Shown: positions 1 to 8,906, counted from the stretch's first letter. The stretch is 37,940 bases of DNA from Collinsella aerofaciens (GCF_015670795.1 NZ_JADPCJ010000023.1:1-37940), one strand, 5' to 3'. Translations and numbers: made by a program. Notes: generated from the sequence alone by a model not told the origin.

Positions 1-10
1 CCCAACAAGC

Positions 11-47
11 GGGTAGCTAAAATAGCCCCGTCCCAAATTAGCTACCC
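11..47. repeat. Short intergenic inverted repeat
   Basis: Arms GGGTAGCTAA (11-20) and TTAGCTACCC (38-47) are perfect 10-bp reverse complements around a 17-base loop. It lies downstream of the HAD gene, next to a second palindrome at 62-133. There is no T-run on either side, so a terminator is not favoured. It is more likely one member of a dispersed intergenic repeat family, which only a genome-wide search can confirm. Confidence 0.5.
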
Positions 48-61
48 CGGTCACAGTAGTC

Positions 62-133
62 GTTGGGGACACTCTTCGCGAAAAAGCCGCAAGGACCGTC
101 CCCGCCTGCCGGCAGAAAAGGAACGTCCCCAAC
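62..133. repeat. Intergenic repeat with GTTGGGGAC ends
   Basis: The element begins GTTGGGGAC (62-70) and ends GTCCCCAAC (125-133), a perfect 9-bp inverted repeat. Inside are a smaller GCCTGCCGGCAG segment and a further GTCCCC (98-103). GTCCCC motifs recur at 1103-1167 and TTGGGGAC recurs at 3123-3130, so the sequence appears to belong to a family scattered between genes. It sits just past the 3' end of the HAD gene. Confidence 0.5.
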
Positions 134-140
134 TGCCGGA

Positions 141-935
141 TTAGGCGAGGCTCTCCAGAACACGGCGGAGTTCTTGCTGGACAGCGTGGTCGCGGTTACG
201 ACCCACCACGCGATTGGCCACCGCCTTGAGCGCGGGGCGCGCGTTTTCCATCGCGCAGCCCGTGCCGACAAAGCGAATGATCTCGTAGTCGTTCATCGAG
301 TCGCCAAACGCCATGACCTCGTCGCGCCCAATGCCATAATGCTCCGCGAGCTGTGCAATACCCGAGGCCTTCGACACACCGGGCTGCATGGCATCGATCC
401 ACGCGTTGCCCGAAGGCGCAAAAGTAAAGAGCTGACCGAGTTCGCGCTGCAGCACGTACGCACTGTCCATAACGGCACCGTCGTCGCAAAAGATACTCGC
501 TTTGATGATATTTACGCTGGGATCGGGCAGCTCCCAAATGCGCTCGGCATTGGGAAGGTCCTTATCGACCTCGCGCACGAACTTGCACTCGTCATCGAGC
601 AAAAAGGACTTGGTTCGGTCGAAGAGCGCAAGATGCAGATTGGGAAACGTCGCGACGGCCTGGGCGAGCTTTCGAATCGCCAGGTGCGAATACACCTCGC
701 GGTCTACCATTTTGCCGTCGGCGTAGACCTGGGCACCGTTAGCTGCGACAAAGTCCATCTTGTCGCGAACGGGCGCAAAGAACTCGCACAGACGATCGTA
801 GCGGCGACCTGACGATGCGGCAAAATGCACGCCATGCTCGCGTAGCGCCAAAATCAGTTCGTAGGTCTCGGGAGGCACCTGGCCGTTTTCGTCAAGCAAC
901 GTGCCGTCCATATCGGATGCAATCAGTTTAAACAT
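141..935 (-). CDS. Cof-type HAD-IIB family phosphatase
   Basis: This 264-residue protein is a predicted cytoplasmic, magnesium-dependent phosphatase of the HAD superfamily, subfamily IIB (Cof/YbiV type), which act on sugar phosphates, nucleotides or flavin phosphates. Motif I is DMDGT (residues 8-12), with Asp8 the expected nucleophile and Asp10 the acid/base. Motif II is the Ser of SSGR (about 41-44), motif III a lysine in GVSKASG, and motif IV GDSMNDYE near the C terminus. Length is normal for the family. The ATG at 933-935 follows AAGGGAG at a 7-base spacing, and that site lies in one arm of the hairpin at 941-1002. The natural substrate cannot be told from sequence. Confidence 0.88.
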   Translation of the reverse strand: MFKLIASDMDGTLLDENGQVPPETYELILALREHGVHFAASSGRRYDRLCEFFAPVRDKMDFVAANGAQVYADGKMVDREVYSHLAIRKLAQAVATFPNLHLALFDRTKSFLLDDECKFVREVDKDLPNAERIWELPDPSVNIIKASIFCDDGAVMDSAYVLQRELGQLFTFAPSGNAWIDAMQPGVSKASGIAQLAEHYGIGRDEVMAFGDSMNDYEIIRFVGTGCAMENARPALKAVANRVVGRNRDHAVQQELRRVLESLA

Positions 936-940
936 AGAAA

Positions 941-1002
941 AGCTCCCTTCGGGCTTGTTGGAATCGAACGTGTATCCGATTCCAACGTACCCAAAGGGAG
1001 CT
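941..1002 (-). promoter_or_regulatory. Leader hairpin burying the HAD gene RBS
   Basis: On the minus strand the outer arms are AGCTCCCTT (994-1002) and AAGGGAGCT (941-949), and the inner arms are GTTGGAATCG and CGATTCCAAC (977-986 and 957-966). Together they make a long, almost continuous stem around a 10-base loop. The 3' arm contains the AAGGGAG ribosome-binding site of the HAD gene, followed by TTTT and the start codon. It could act as a translational lock, or as a terminator/attenuator for transcripts from upstream ade. Confidence 0.5.
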
Positions 1003-1102
1003 CAGATAAGACTCCGCGGGCGCCAACGTTACAAGGACCTAGCAAATAGCTCACGCTCACCAGAAGCCCCACGGTCGCAGCGCCAAGCAACACGCCAAAG
1101 AG

Positions 1103-1179
1103 TGTCCCCAACGACTAGTTGTTTAAGAACGTCCCCGATGACTAGTCGTTTAAGAACGTCCCCAATGGCTAGTCGGCGT
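1103..1179. repeat. Tandem GTCCCC-CTAGT repeats, about 26 bp
   Basis: Three tandem units of about 26 bp share the pattern AACGTCCCC-A-YG-RCTAGTYG-TTTAAG: around 1101-1127, 1128-1154 and 1155-1179. The third is the least conserved at its end and runs across the adenine deaminase stop codon (1169-1171), so the last codon and the stop lie in repeat-like sequence. The rest of the 936-1168 gap holds only the hairpin at 941-1002. Confidence 0.55.
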
Positions 1180-2989
1180 AGGTGAAGGTGGTGACGTCGA
1201 ACATGCCCTCGGGGCGGATGCGGAGCGTCGGAATCACCGGCAGGGGCAGGAAGATGATGCCCATGATGGGGTCGAGCGGCGGCTCGATGCCCATGGCGCG
1301 CGCCTTGACCATAAAGTCGTCGTGCTGCGCGGCGACGTCCTCAGCCGTGCCTTCGCTCATCAGACCACCAAGCGCCAGCGGAATACGCGCCACGACCTCG
1401 CCGTTGCGCACCAGCACGTGGCCGCCCTGGCCAACAGCCTCGACGGCAGCCATCATATCGGCCGCGTTGTCGCCCACCACGCACACGTTGTGCGAGTCGT
1501 GGCCGATCGTCGAGGCGATGGCACCGCCCGTGATGGTAAAGCCGCGCACCCAGCCGCGACCAATGTGCTTGCCAACAAGACCCAGGCCCGCAGGACCATC
1601 ACCGTCGGCGCCCTCGGCTTGCAGCGACACGCCGCGGCCGTGACGCTCGATCAGCATAATGCGGCGCAGACCCTCGGCATTCTCGGGACGAACCATGCCC
1701 GTGATGGCCTTGCCCGGCACCACGTCGATCACGGCCTCGCCCGGCTTAAAGGCATAGTCGAACACGTCGAGCGATAGCTTCGGCAACTTAACGGAAGCGC
1801 GCAGCTCATCGGCAAGCGCTGCGACCTCGGCCATCTCGGGTGCGATCTCGCCCACAAAGGTGCCGTCCTGTGCCACGAGCGCGCCGGCTGCATACACGCG
1901 ATGCGGAGCCTTGGCAAACGTCAGGTCGTTGAGTACCAGCAGGTCGGCACGCTTGCCCGGGGCGATGGCGCCACGCAGTTCGTGCGGGTCGCGGCAACCG
2001 TGGTCTAGGCCAAACGCCTCGGCCGTGGACAGGGACGCCATAGAGATGGCAACCACGGGGTCAATACCGGCCTCGATAGCCACGCGGCAGGCATTGTCGA
2101 TCATACCGGTCGAAAGCGCATCTGAGGGAGCGCGGTCGTCGGTCGCAAAGCAGCAACGACGGGCGCGGGCGGGGTTCTCCAGCAGCATCGGCGACAAGTT
2201 GGCCAGGTCGTGGCTACACGTACCCTCACGCAGCATCACATACATGCCGCGGGACAGTTTATCGAGCGCCTCCTCGGGAATCGTCGACTCGTGGTCGGCG
2301 ATAATACCCGCCGCGGCATAAGCGTTGAGGTCCTTGCCGGCAACGAGCGGTGCATGACCGTCGACCTGCTTGGACGGCGTCTGGTTGGCAGCGTCGATGC
2401 GGGCACAGGTCTCGGGATCGGCCATAAAGACACCCGGCAGGTTCATCATCTCGCCCAGACCAAAGACGTCGCCCGGATGCTCAGCAAAAAACGCCTGCAT
2501 GTCAGCGGCGGTAATCACAGCGCCCGCTTGCTCATCGGGCAGCGCGGGCACGCACGAGGGCATCATGTATTTGATGGAAATGGGCGCGCGGCGACCGTCC
2601 TCGATCATAAAGCGCAGGCCGTCGAGCCCCGCTACGTTGGCGATCTCGTGGCTGTCGGCAATGGCAGTGGTGGTACCGCGCGTCGCCGCCATGCGCGCAT
2701 ACTCGGCGGGACGGATGTTCGAGGACTCAATGTGCAGATGTCCGTCGATAAAACCGGGGGCGAGATAGCGACCCTGGCAGTCGATAACCTCGGCAGCCTC
2801 GTAGGTACCGGCGGCATCGTCGCGATCGTCGTAGAGCACGCCGACGATTACGCCATCCTTGACGGCAACGCTACCGGGCGCCACGCGCTGGCCATATACG
2901 TCGACAATCTGTGCATTGGTAAACAGCGTGTCGACGGGCACGCGACCCTCGGCTGCATCGATCACAGACCTCATGACCTCAACGGACAT
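1169..2989 (-). CDS. ade: Adenine deaminase
   Basis: The 606-residue protein matches bacterial adenine deaminase (EC 3.5.4.2), which converts adenine to hypoxanthine and ammonia in purine salvage or catabolism. It is an amidohydrolase-superfamily enzyme. The metal-binding segment GFIDGHLHIESS (about residues 78-89) and the following RGTTTAIADSHEIANV are typical of the Ade family, as is the C-terminal domain with GGHVLVRNGEVVARI-type sequence. Length fits the family (about 580-610). AAAGGAG precedes the ATG by 6 bases. Its leader (2990-3138) contains a CTGCGG/CCGCAG hairpin at 3016-3043 of unknown role; no purine riboswitch was recognised. Its hypoxanthine product could enter the purine route suggested by genes at 21818-32755. 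Confidence 0.93.
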   Translation of the reverse strand: MSVEVMRSVIDAAEGRVPVDTLFTNAQIVDVYGQRVAPGSVAVKDGVIVGVLYDDRDDAAGTYEAAEVIDCQGRYLAPGFIDGHLHIESSNIRPAEYARMAATRGTTTAIADSHEIANVAGLDGLRFMIEDGRRAPISIKYMMPSCVPALPDEQAGAVITAADMQAFFAEHPGDVFGLGEMMNLPGVFMADPETCARIDAANQTPSKQVDGHAPLVAGKDLNAYAAAGIIADHESTIPEEALDKLSRGMYVMLREGTCSHDLANLSPMLLENPARARRCCFATDDRAPSDALSTGMIDNACRVAIEAGIDPVVAISMASLSTAEAFGLDHGCRDPHELRGAIAPGKRADLLVLNDLTFAKAPHRVYAAGALVAQDGTFVGEIAPEMAEVAALADELRASVKLPKLSLDVFDYAFKPGEAVIDVVPGKAITGMVRPENAEGLRRIMLIERHGRGVSLQAEGADGDGPAGLGLVGKHIGRGWVRGFTITGGAIASTIGHDSHNVCVVGDNAADMMAAVEAVGQGGHVLVRNGEVVARIPLALGGLMSEGTAEDVAAQHDDFMVKARAMGIEPPLDPIMGIIFLPLPVIPTLRIRPEGMFDVTTFTYAD

Positions 2990-3138
2990 ACATACTCCTT
3001 TAACTGTAGAAATAACTGCGGAGCGGACGAGCCTTCACCGCAGCAAGCCAATAGCAATTGTATGCCCAAAAGAAGGAGCGGCGGCACACATCTCCGCTTA
3101 ACGGCACCGCCAAATGATCCCTTGGGGACGGAGAAAAA

Positions 3139-3205
3139 AGTTGCGGTGGAATAGTTCCTGCCTGGGCGCCCGTATGGCATTTTTAGGAACTATTTCACCG
3201 CAACT
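3139..3205. repeat. Palindromic repeat, copy 1 (AGTTGCGGTG family)
   Basis: The left arm (3139-3159) and right arm (3185-3205) are 21-bp reverse complements with one mismatch, around a 25-base centre. The outer ends read AGTTGCGGTGRAATA. Two more copies lie at 21735-21799 and 24519-24585. The outer 15 bases are shared among copies while the inner arms differ yet stay self-complementary, which suggests a small mobile or REP-like hairpin element. It lies between the ade start and the tyrS terminator. Confidence 0.75.
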
Positions 3206-3206
3206 C

Positions 3207-3239
3207 AAAAGGCCGCAGTCGGGAACCCCGGCTGCGGCC
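3207..3239 (-). terminator. Terminator of tyrS
   Basis: On the minus strand GGCCGCAG (3232-3239) pairs with CTGCGGCC (3211-3218), with a further GC-rich inner part, followed directly by TTTT (3207-3210). It lies 30 bases past the tyrS stop. It fits an intrinsic terminator. Confidence 0.75.
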
Positions 3240-3268
3240 CTATTGCACATGTTAGGTTGACCTACTTG

Positions 3269-4480
3269 CTAGACCAATTTAAAGCCCTTGCGCTTGCCTA
3301 CGGAGAGGGTGTCGCCCAGCTTGAGGGCGCTCGGGTCGATGTTGTAGCTCTTGGGAGCCACGGCCTTGCCGTTGATCTTGACGCCGCCGCCGTCGATGTC
3401 GCGACGGGCCTGGCCGGCGCTCGCCGAAAGGCCCAGGTCCTTAAGCAGACCTGCGAGGTAGATCTGGCCCTCGTCGTTGACGGTCAGCTCAACGTGCTTC
3501 TCGGGGAAGTCGGCAAGCTGGCCCTCCTTGAACACGCGGTCGAACTCGGCCTGAGCCTCGTCACCGGCACCGGCGCCGTGATAGGTGTCGCACAGGTCGC
3601 GGCCCAGTGCGCGCTTGAGCTCATAGGGATCGGCGGAACCATCGGCCAGGGCGGCGTCGATCTTGTCGACCTCGGCCGGGGTGAGCGAGCTGGCCAGACG
3701 ATAGTACTTGCCGATCATCTCGTCGGGGATGGACATGGTCTTGCCGAACATATCCTTGGGAGCATCGGTCAGGCCGATGTAGTTGCCGTAGGACTTGGAC
3801 ATCTTGCGCACGCCATCGGTGCCCTCGAGCAGCGGCATGGTAAGCGCGATCTGCGGCTCCATGCCCATCTTCTCCATGAGCTCGCGACCGGCGAGCAGGT
3901 TGAAGAGCTGGTCGGTGCCGCCCATCTCCACGTCGGCCTTGATCTGAACGGAGTCGAAGGCCTGCATCACGGGGTACAGGAACTCGTGCAGGGCGATCGG
4001 CGTCTGGGACTGGTAGCGCTTGGTAAAGTCATCGCGCTCGAGGATGCGGGCGACGGTGAACTTGGAGCACACCTGCAGCAGGCCGGCCAGATCCATCGAC
4101 AGGATCCAGTCGCCGTTGTGCACGATGGTGGTCTTCTCGGGATCCAGGATCTTCATGGCCTGGCTCACGTAGGTCTCGGCGTTGGCCTCGATCTGCTCCT
4201 GCGAAAGCTGCGGACGGGTGGAGTTCTTGCCCGAAGGATCGCCGATCAGTGCGGTGCCGTTACCGATGATGAGGGTGACCTTGTGGCCCAGGTCCTGGAA
4301 CTGACGCATCTTGCGCAGGGGCACGGCATGGCCCAGGTGCAGGTCGGGGCTGGTGGGATCGACGCCGAGCTTGATGTTGAGGGGCTCGCCCTTCTCAAGC
4401 TTCTTGCGAAGGTCGGCCTCGGGGACGATCTGCGCTGCGCCCGAGGTGATGATACGCATTTGCTCGTCGACAGACAGCAT
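3269..4480 (-). CDS. tyrS: Tyrosyl-tRNA synthetase
   Basis: The 403-residue protein charges tRNA-Tyr with tyrosine using ATP (EC 6.1.1.1). The class I signatures are HLGH (residues 48-51) and KMSKS (226-230), with the tyrosine-site segment GGTDQLFNLL upstream of KMSKS. A C-terminal S4-type RNA-binding domain covers about residues 340-400 and includes SAGQARRDIDGGGVKING. The size and S4 tail match the shorter, TyrZ/TyrS2-like bacterial form. AAAGGAGG precedes the ATG by 7 bases. The 97-base upstream gap shows no T-box features, so tRNA-dependent attenuation is not evident. It ends at the terminator at 3207-3239. Confidence 0.95.
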   Translation of the reverse strand: MLSVDEQMRIITSGAAQIVPEADLRKKLEKGEPLNIKLGVDPTSPDLHLGHAVPLRKMRQFQDLGHKVTLIIGNGTALIGDPSGKNSTRPQLSQEQIEANAETYVSQAMKILDPEKTTIVHNGDWILSMDLAGLLQVCSKFTVARILERDDFTKRYQSQTPIALHEFLYPVMQAFDSVQIKADVEMGGTDQLFNLLAGRELMEKMGMEPQIALTMPLLEGTDGVRKMSKSYGNYIGLTDAPKDMFGKTMSIPDEMIGKYYRLASSLTPAEVDKIDAALADGSADPYELKRALGRDLCDTYHGAGAGDEAQAEFDRVFKEGQLADFPEKHVELTVNDEGQIYLAGLLKDLGLSASAGQARRDIDGGGVKINGKAVAPKSYNIDPSALKLGDTLSVGKRKGFKLV

Positions 4481-4577
4481 TGGGTATCCTCCTTTTGCTA
4501 TAGCACCCTCACCGGATACGGCGGTGCTCGAAGTTCATAAACCCACTAATAATAACCAAAACGGCGCGACCGAACAC

Positions 4578-6548
4578 CTACGACAGGAAAATCCTCGTCC
4601 TGCCGCATGCGTCGACAACGACCGGCAAACGCGTGCCGTCACGTTCGACCAAAAAGCGCGCCTGCTGACGGCGCGAGCAGTCACGGCAACGGACCTGCCC
4701 CGTCACATCCGTGGCGCAGGCGCCCTCGGAAGTCAGCAAGCAGTGCTCGCACACCATAAGCTCGGGACGGTCGGCGTCGACAGCCCCCAAGACACCGGGG
4801 CAAGCGGCAAGCTCGGCAACGCGCTCCGCGTCGTCAGCGACAAGCTCGGCAGGCAAATACACACGGCCAGCGCCGAGCCTGCGTAGCCAGGCAAGCGTAA
4901 CCCGGTTCGCGCAAAACACCGGTGCCGCAACGTCAAACGCCACGCCCAGCTCACGCGCCATCGCCACCTGTCCCAAATTACGGCAGACGACGCGCCCGGC
5001 ACGTCGCATAAGCGAGCGGGTACGCGGGGCATCGGCTGCGCGACAGACCTCGTCGAGCACCACGGTCGCATCGGACAGATCGCGCTCGCCACACGGGTCG
5101 GCATCCATCAGCTGCCAGGCAAAGACCATGCGAGCGGAAGCCCCCTTTTCCGTCGGCTCCGCCAACGCCGCCTCGGGCACGTCGTCAACAGTCACGGCGC
5201 CCTCAAAGGGCAGTATCTCAACGGCTCGTGCAACGGGTACGACCGCGTCCGCCTCGACCCGCATGCGCTTTAGCGCCGTAGCCGTCTGCTCCAACATGCC
5301 GGCGCTGCGAATCAGGTACACCTCGCATCCCGCATCGACCTTGCGCTTGCAGTGCACGACAACGCGCTCCCCCGCCGCCGCATCCACCGGGCAGGGTACC
5401 TGGGGCCAGCGCTTGGGCACATCGGGGCGTGCATCGGCACCCGGATAGAACCGGATCTCGAGCGTGTCGCCCGCGGCCACGGCGGCATCGAGCTCGACGG
5501 TCACTTCCTCGTGGCCCACGGCCACCAGGCGCCCCACGCGCACGCCCTGGTTGATCGCACGCTCAAAGCTCATGAGCTCAGCACCCGATCGCCCCCGCAG
5601 ATACGCGTCGGTAAACCCGCGGTTGAACGACCTGCCCAGCTCGCGCTCGAGCACCGACACGGCAGCGGCACCCCACGCGCCATCGCGCAGCATATCGAGT
5701 GCACGACGCCACACCCGCACCACGTTGAACACGTAGTCGGGGTTTTTCATGCGCCCCTCGATCTTGAGCGACGCCACCCCGGCCCCAACAAGCTCGGGCA
5801 GGTGCGCAATGCCCAGATAGTCGCGCGGGCACAGCAGACGATCGCCCTCCACGGAAACGACGCTCTCCCCCGCCTCGTCCACCAGGTCGTACGCCAGGCG
5901 GCACGGCTGCGTACAGTCGCCGCGCATCGCCGATCGTCCACGCCGCAGGGCCGAAAACTCGCAGGCGCCCGAATATCCAATGCAAATCGCGCCATGGCAG
6001 AACACCTCGATAGGCACGCCGGTAGCACACAGGGCGGCAATCTCGTCGACCGCCAGCTCGCGGGCGGTCGTCACGCGCTCGACCCCGAGCTCGTCGGCAG
6101 CCAGGCGCACGGCGCCTTCGCTATGGACGCCCGCCTGCGTGGACAGGTGAATCTCGACCCCGGGAATCGCCGTGCGCAGCGCGCAGGCCAGCCCGGCATC
6201 GGCGACAATCAGAGCATCGGCGCCCAGCTCCAGTGCATGAGCTCCCAACGCCACCGCATCGGACAGCTCATCGTCAAACACGAACACGTTGAGCGTTACG
6301 TACACACGCACGCCATGGGCATGCGCCACGGCGCAGCCGCGCGCAAACTCGTCATCCGTAAAGCCATGGGCGCTCACGCGGGCGTTAAAGCCGCCCAACC
6401 CCGCATAGATGGCATCGGCACCCGCGGCGATGGCCGCAAGCATCTGGTCGAGCCCGCCCGCCGGCGCCAGCAGCTCGGGCAGCGCCACACCGGCAGCATC
6501 CAATCCAGTCTCGTATTGTCCGCTCGGCCCCATCGCCCGAATCGCCAT
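4578..6548 (-). CDS. U32 family peptidase-like RNA hydroxylation protein
   Basis: The protein is 656 residues when started at the ATG at 6546-6548, chosen because AAGGAG lies 7 bases before it; an ATG 27 bases further upstream has no such site. The N-terminal ELLAPAGG and the ADAIYAGLGGFNARV segment mark the U32 family, with the central signature GRMKNPDYVFNVVRVWRRAL. Well-studied members (RlhA, TrhP) introduce hydroxyl groups in 23S rRNA or tRNA, so an RNA-modifying role is more likely than proteolysis. A cysteine cluster near residues 610-640 (CEHC, CxxC, CRDC) may bind metal. Its length resembles the RlhA type, but which RNA is modified cannot be told here. Confidence 0.85.
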   Translation of the reverse strand: MAIRAMGPSGQYETGLDAAGVALPELLAPAGGLDQMLAAIAAGADAIYAGLGGFNARVSAHGFTDDEFARGCAVAHAHGVRVYVTLNVFVFDDELSDAVALGAHALELGADALIVADAGLACALRTAIPGVEIHLSTQAGVHSEGAVRLAADELGVERVTTARELAVDEIAALCATGVPIEVFCHGAICIGYSGACEFSALRRGRSAMRGDCTQPCRLAYDLVDEAGESVVSVEGDRLLCPRDYLGIAHLPELVGAGVASLKIEGRMKNPDYVFNVVRVWRRALDMLRDGAWGAAAVSVLERELGRSFNRGFTDAYLRGRSGAELMSFERAINQGVRVGRLVAVGHEEVTVELDAAVAAGDTLEIRFYPGADARPDVPKRWPQVPCPVDAAAGERVVVHCKRKVDAGCEVYLIRSAGMLEQTATALKRMRVEADAVVPVARAVEILPFEGAVTVDDVPEAALAEPTEKGASARMVFAWQLMDADPCGERDLSDATVVLDEVCRAADAPRTRSLMRRAGRVVCRNLGQVAMARELGVAFDVAAPVFCANRVTLAWLRRLGAGRVYLPAELVADDAERVAELAACPGVLGAVDADRPELMVCEHCLLTSEGACATDVTGQVRCRDCSRRQQARFLVERDGTRLPVVVDACGRTRIFLS

Positions 6549-6710
6549 CGGCAAACTCCTTACCAAGGTATGCATTCACTCTGAAAAATGCCGTCTTCCA
6601 GCATACACGAGGCCTCGCGCGCCCCGTTTGGTTTATCGTGTAATAACTTATGTCCATCCTGCCCCGACGGCACATCCGCCGTCCGGCACGACATACCTGG
6701 AGGTCAATAT

Positions 6711-8906
6711 ATGGGTCCTCGCCAACGACAGGGACGCAGCCGTTCAAAGACGCATGCTCTGCCCATAATCCTGCTCTCGTTTTTGGGCTTTCTGCTGATT
6801 GCGGGCGTGGCGTTTGGCATCGGCATGGTCGGCAACGTCAACCGCTGGCTGTCCGATCTGCCCGACTACACCGACGCCAACGCGTATCTGGTGAGCGAGC
6901 CCACCGAGATCGTCGACTGCAACGGCAACAAGATCGCGAGCTTCTACACGCAAAACCGCAAGTCCATCACCAAGGACGAGGTCTCCCCCTACGTGCTGCA
7001 GGGCACCGTTGACGTCGAGGACGAGCGCTTCTATGAGCACGGCGGTATCGACCTGTGGGGTATCGCGCGTGCTGCGGTGGCAACCCTCGGCGGCGGGCAC
7101 GAAGGCGCCTCGACTATCACCCAGCAGCTGGTGCGCAACACCATCCTGCAGGAGGAGCAGTTCGACTCGACCATCGAGCGTAAGGTGCGCGAGGCCTACA
7201 TCGCCGTCAAGATGGAGGACATGTACTCCAAAGACGAGATCCTCATGATGTACCTCAACACCATCTATTACGGCCACGGCGCCTACGGCATCGAGGCCGC
7301 AGCCGAGACCTATCTGTCCAAGAGCGCCGCCGATCTCACCCTCAGCGAGGCCGCGCTGCTCATCGGCCTTCCCAACTCGCCCTCGCAGTACGACCCCACG
7401 GTCAACCCCGACCTAGCGCTGTCCCGTCGCAACAAGGTCCTCGACAACATGCTGCGCCTGGGCCACATCACGCAGGAGGAACACGATGCCGCACAGGCCG
7501 AGCCCATCACCCTCAACGTGACCGAGATTTCGGGCAGCGGCGTCGACGTATACTCGCAGCCCTACTTTGTCGCCTATGTTAAGCAGCTGCTGGAGCAGGA
7601 GTTCTCGACCGACGTGCTCTTTAAGGGCGGTCTGACCGTCAAGACCACCATCGACCCCACGATGCAGCAGGTGGCAGAGAATGCCGTCCGCCAGCAGCTC
7701 GACACGCTCTCACTCGACGGCCTGGACATGGGCATGGTCGTCGTCGACCCCAAGACCGGCTACATCAAGTGCATGGTGGGCGGCTACGACTACAACGCCG
7801 ACGAGAACCACGTAAACCATGCCACGGCCAAGCGTCCCGTCGGCTCCACCTTTAAGGCCTTTACGCTGGCAACTGCCATCCAAAACGGCATGAACCCCAA
7901 CGTCACCCTCAACTGCAACTCGCCGCTCAAGGCCAAGGGCACCACGACCGAGGTCCAAAACTACGCCAACCATAGCTATGGCAACATCACGCTTAAGCAG
8001 GCAACGGCATACTCCTCCAACACCGGCTACATCCAGGTGGCGGAAGCCGTCGGCAACAGCAAGATCATCTCACTCGTCAAAAAGCTCGGCATCGATCCCG
8101 CCAAGGACAACATCGAGGACGTTCCCGTCATGACCCTCGGCACCGGCTCGATCTCGCCGCTCGAGATGGCCGCCGCCTACGCGACGTTTGCCAACGGCGG
8201 CTACTATCGCCAGCCGATCGCCATCACCGAGATTGACTCTCGTACCGGTTCGGTGCTGTACCAGCACACCGACAATCCCTCACAGGTGCTTACCGAGGGC
8301 GAGGCCGCAGCGGTCACCGATGTTCTGTCCGGCGTCATGCAGGGCGGCGGTACGGGTGCTGCCGGTGCCCTGAGCGTCAACCAGCCCTATGCCGGCAAGA
8401 CGGGCACCACCGACAACACCACCAACCTGTGGTTCTGCGGCTATACCCCGCAGCTGGCGTGCGCCCTGTGGACCGGCTATTCCGCGGGCGAGATCCCCAT
8501 CCAAAAATACGGCACGGACCTGCTGGGCGACAGCACCAACCTGCCTGTCTTTAAGCGGTTTATGAACACCGTTCTGACCGGTACCGAGCGCGAGGAGTTT
8601 GCGACCGGAACGGCTCCCACCTACAAGAACAACAGCGTCTGGAAGTTCTACGGCACCAACAACACCAAGAAGACGGAGAACGACGACAAGGACGAGAACG
8701 AGGACGAAGAGGAAACCACTACCACAACGACTACCACGACGACCACGACCACCGAGACCACGGGCGGCGACACCACCGGCGGCACCGGTACGACCGGTGG
8801 CTCGACGGGCGGATCCACTGGTGGTTCGACCGGCGGCGATGGCGGCACGCCTACGCCCACGCCCACTCCCGACCCCTCGCCCACGCCCGACGATACGGTC
8901 GGCTAG
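6711..8906 (+). CDS. Class A penicillin-binding protein (PBP1A type)
   Basis: The 731-residue bifunctional cell-wall synthase polymerises lipid II and cross-links the peptides at the outer face of the membrane. A short basic N terminus and a membrane anchor (about residues 17-40) precede the GT51 glycosyltransferase domain, with EDERFYEH (Glu103 the likely catalytic residue) and EGASTITQQLVRN. The transpeptidase domain has all three motifs: STFK (Ser379 to Lys382), SSN (435-437) and KTGT (563-566). A low-complexity tail follows from about residue 665: an acidic stretch, a run of threonines, then Gly-Thr-Ser and Pro-Thr repeats. The ATG at 6711 is chosen because GGAGG lies 6 bases upstream. 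It is divergent from the U32 gene and ends at a strong terminator. Confidence 0.93.
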   Translation: MGPRQRQGRSRSKTHALPIILLSFLGFLLIAGVAFGIGMVGNVNRWLSDLPDYTDANAYLVSEPTEIVDCNGNKIASFYTQNRKSITKDEVSPYVLQGTVDVEDERFYEHGGIDLWGIARAAVATLGGGHEGASTITQQLVRNTILQEEQFDSTIERKVREAYIAVKMEDMYSKDEILMMYLNTIYYGHGAYGIEAAAETYLSKSAADLTLSEAALLIGLPNSPSQYDPTVNPDLALSRRNKVLDNMLRLGHITQEEHDAAQAEPITLNVTEISGSGVDVYSQPYFVAYVKQLLEQEFSTDVLFKGGLTVKTTIDPTMQQVAENAVRQQLDTLSLDGLDMGMVVVDPKTGYIKCMVGGYDYNADENHVNHATAKRPVGSTFKAFTLATAIQNGMNPNVTLNCNSPLKAKGTTTEVQNYANHSYGNITLKQATAYSSNTGYIQVAEAVGNSKIISLVKKLGIDPAKDNIEDVPVMTLGTGSISPLEMAAAYATFANGGYYRQPIAITEIDSRTGSVLYQHTDNPSQVLTEGEAAAVTDVLSGVMQGGGTGAAGALSVNQPYAGKTGTTDNTTNLWFCGYTPQLACALWTGYSAGEIPIQKYGTDLLGDSTNLPVFKRFMNTVLTGTEREEFATGTAPTYKNNSVWKFYGTNNTKKTENDDKDENEDEEETTTTTTTTTTTTTETTGGDTTGGTGTTGGSTGGSTGGSTGGDGGTPTPTPTPDPSPTPDDTVG

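Noticed and set aside
2990..3138. Purine riboswitch ahead of adenine deaminase
   Set aside because: A short hairpin is present (3016-3043) but the conserved loop sequences and three-way layout of purine riboswitches were not found.
3257..4540. Long plus-strand open frame across tyrS
   Set aside because: It is the antisense of a certain gene in GC-rich DNA, has no ribosome-binding site and a composition (Gly, Leu, Val, His-rich) typical of such shadows.
4481..4577. T-box or other leader for tyrS
   Set aside because: Only 97 bases are available and no T-box sequence or specifier stem was seen; a weak AGCACC/GGTGCT hairpin lacks a T-run.
6546..6575. Earlier ATG (6573-6575) as start of the U32 gene
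   Set aside because: The AAGGAG site lies inside that reading, 7 bases before the ATG at 6546-6548, so the inner start is preferred.
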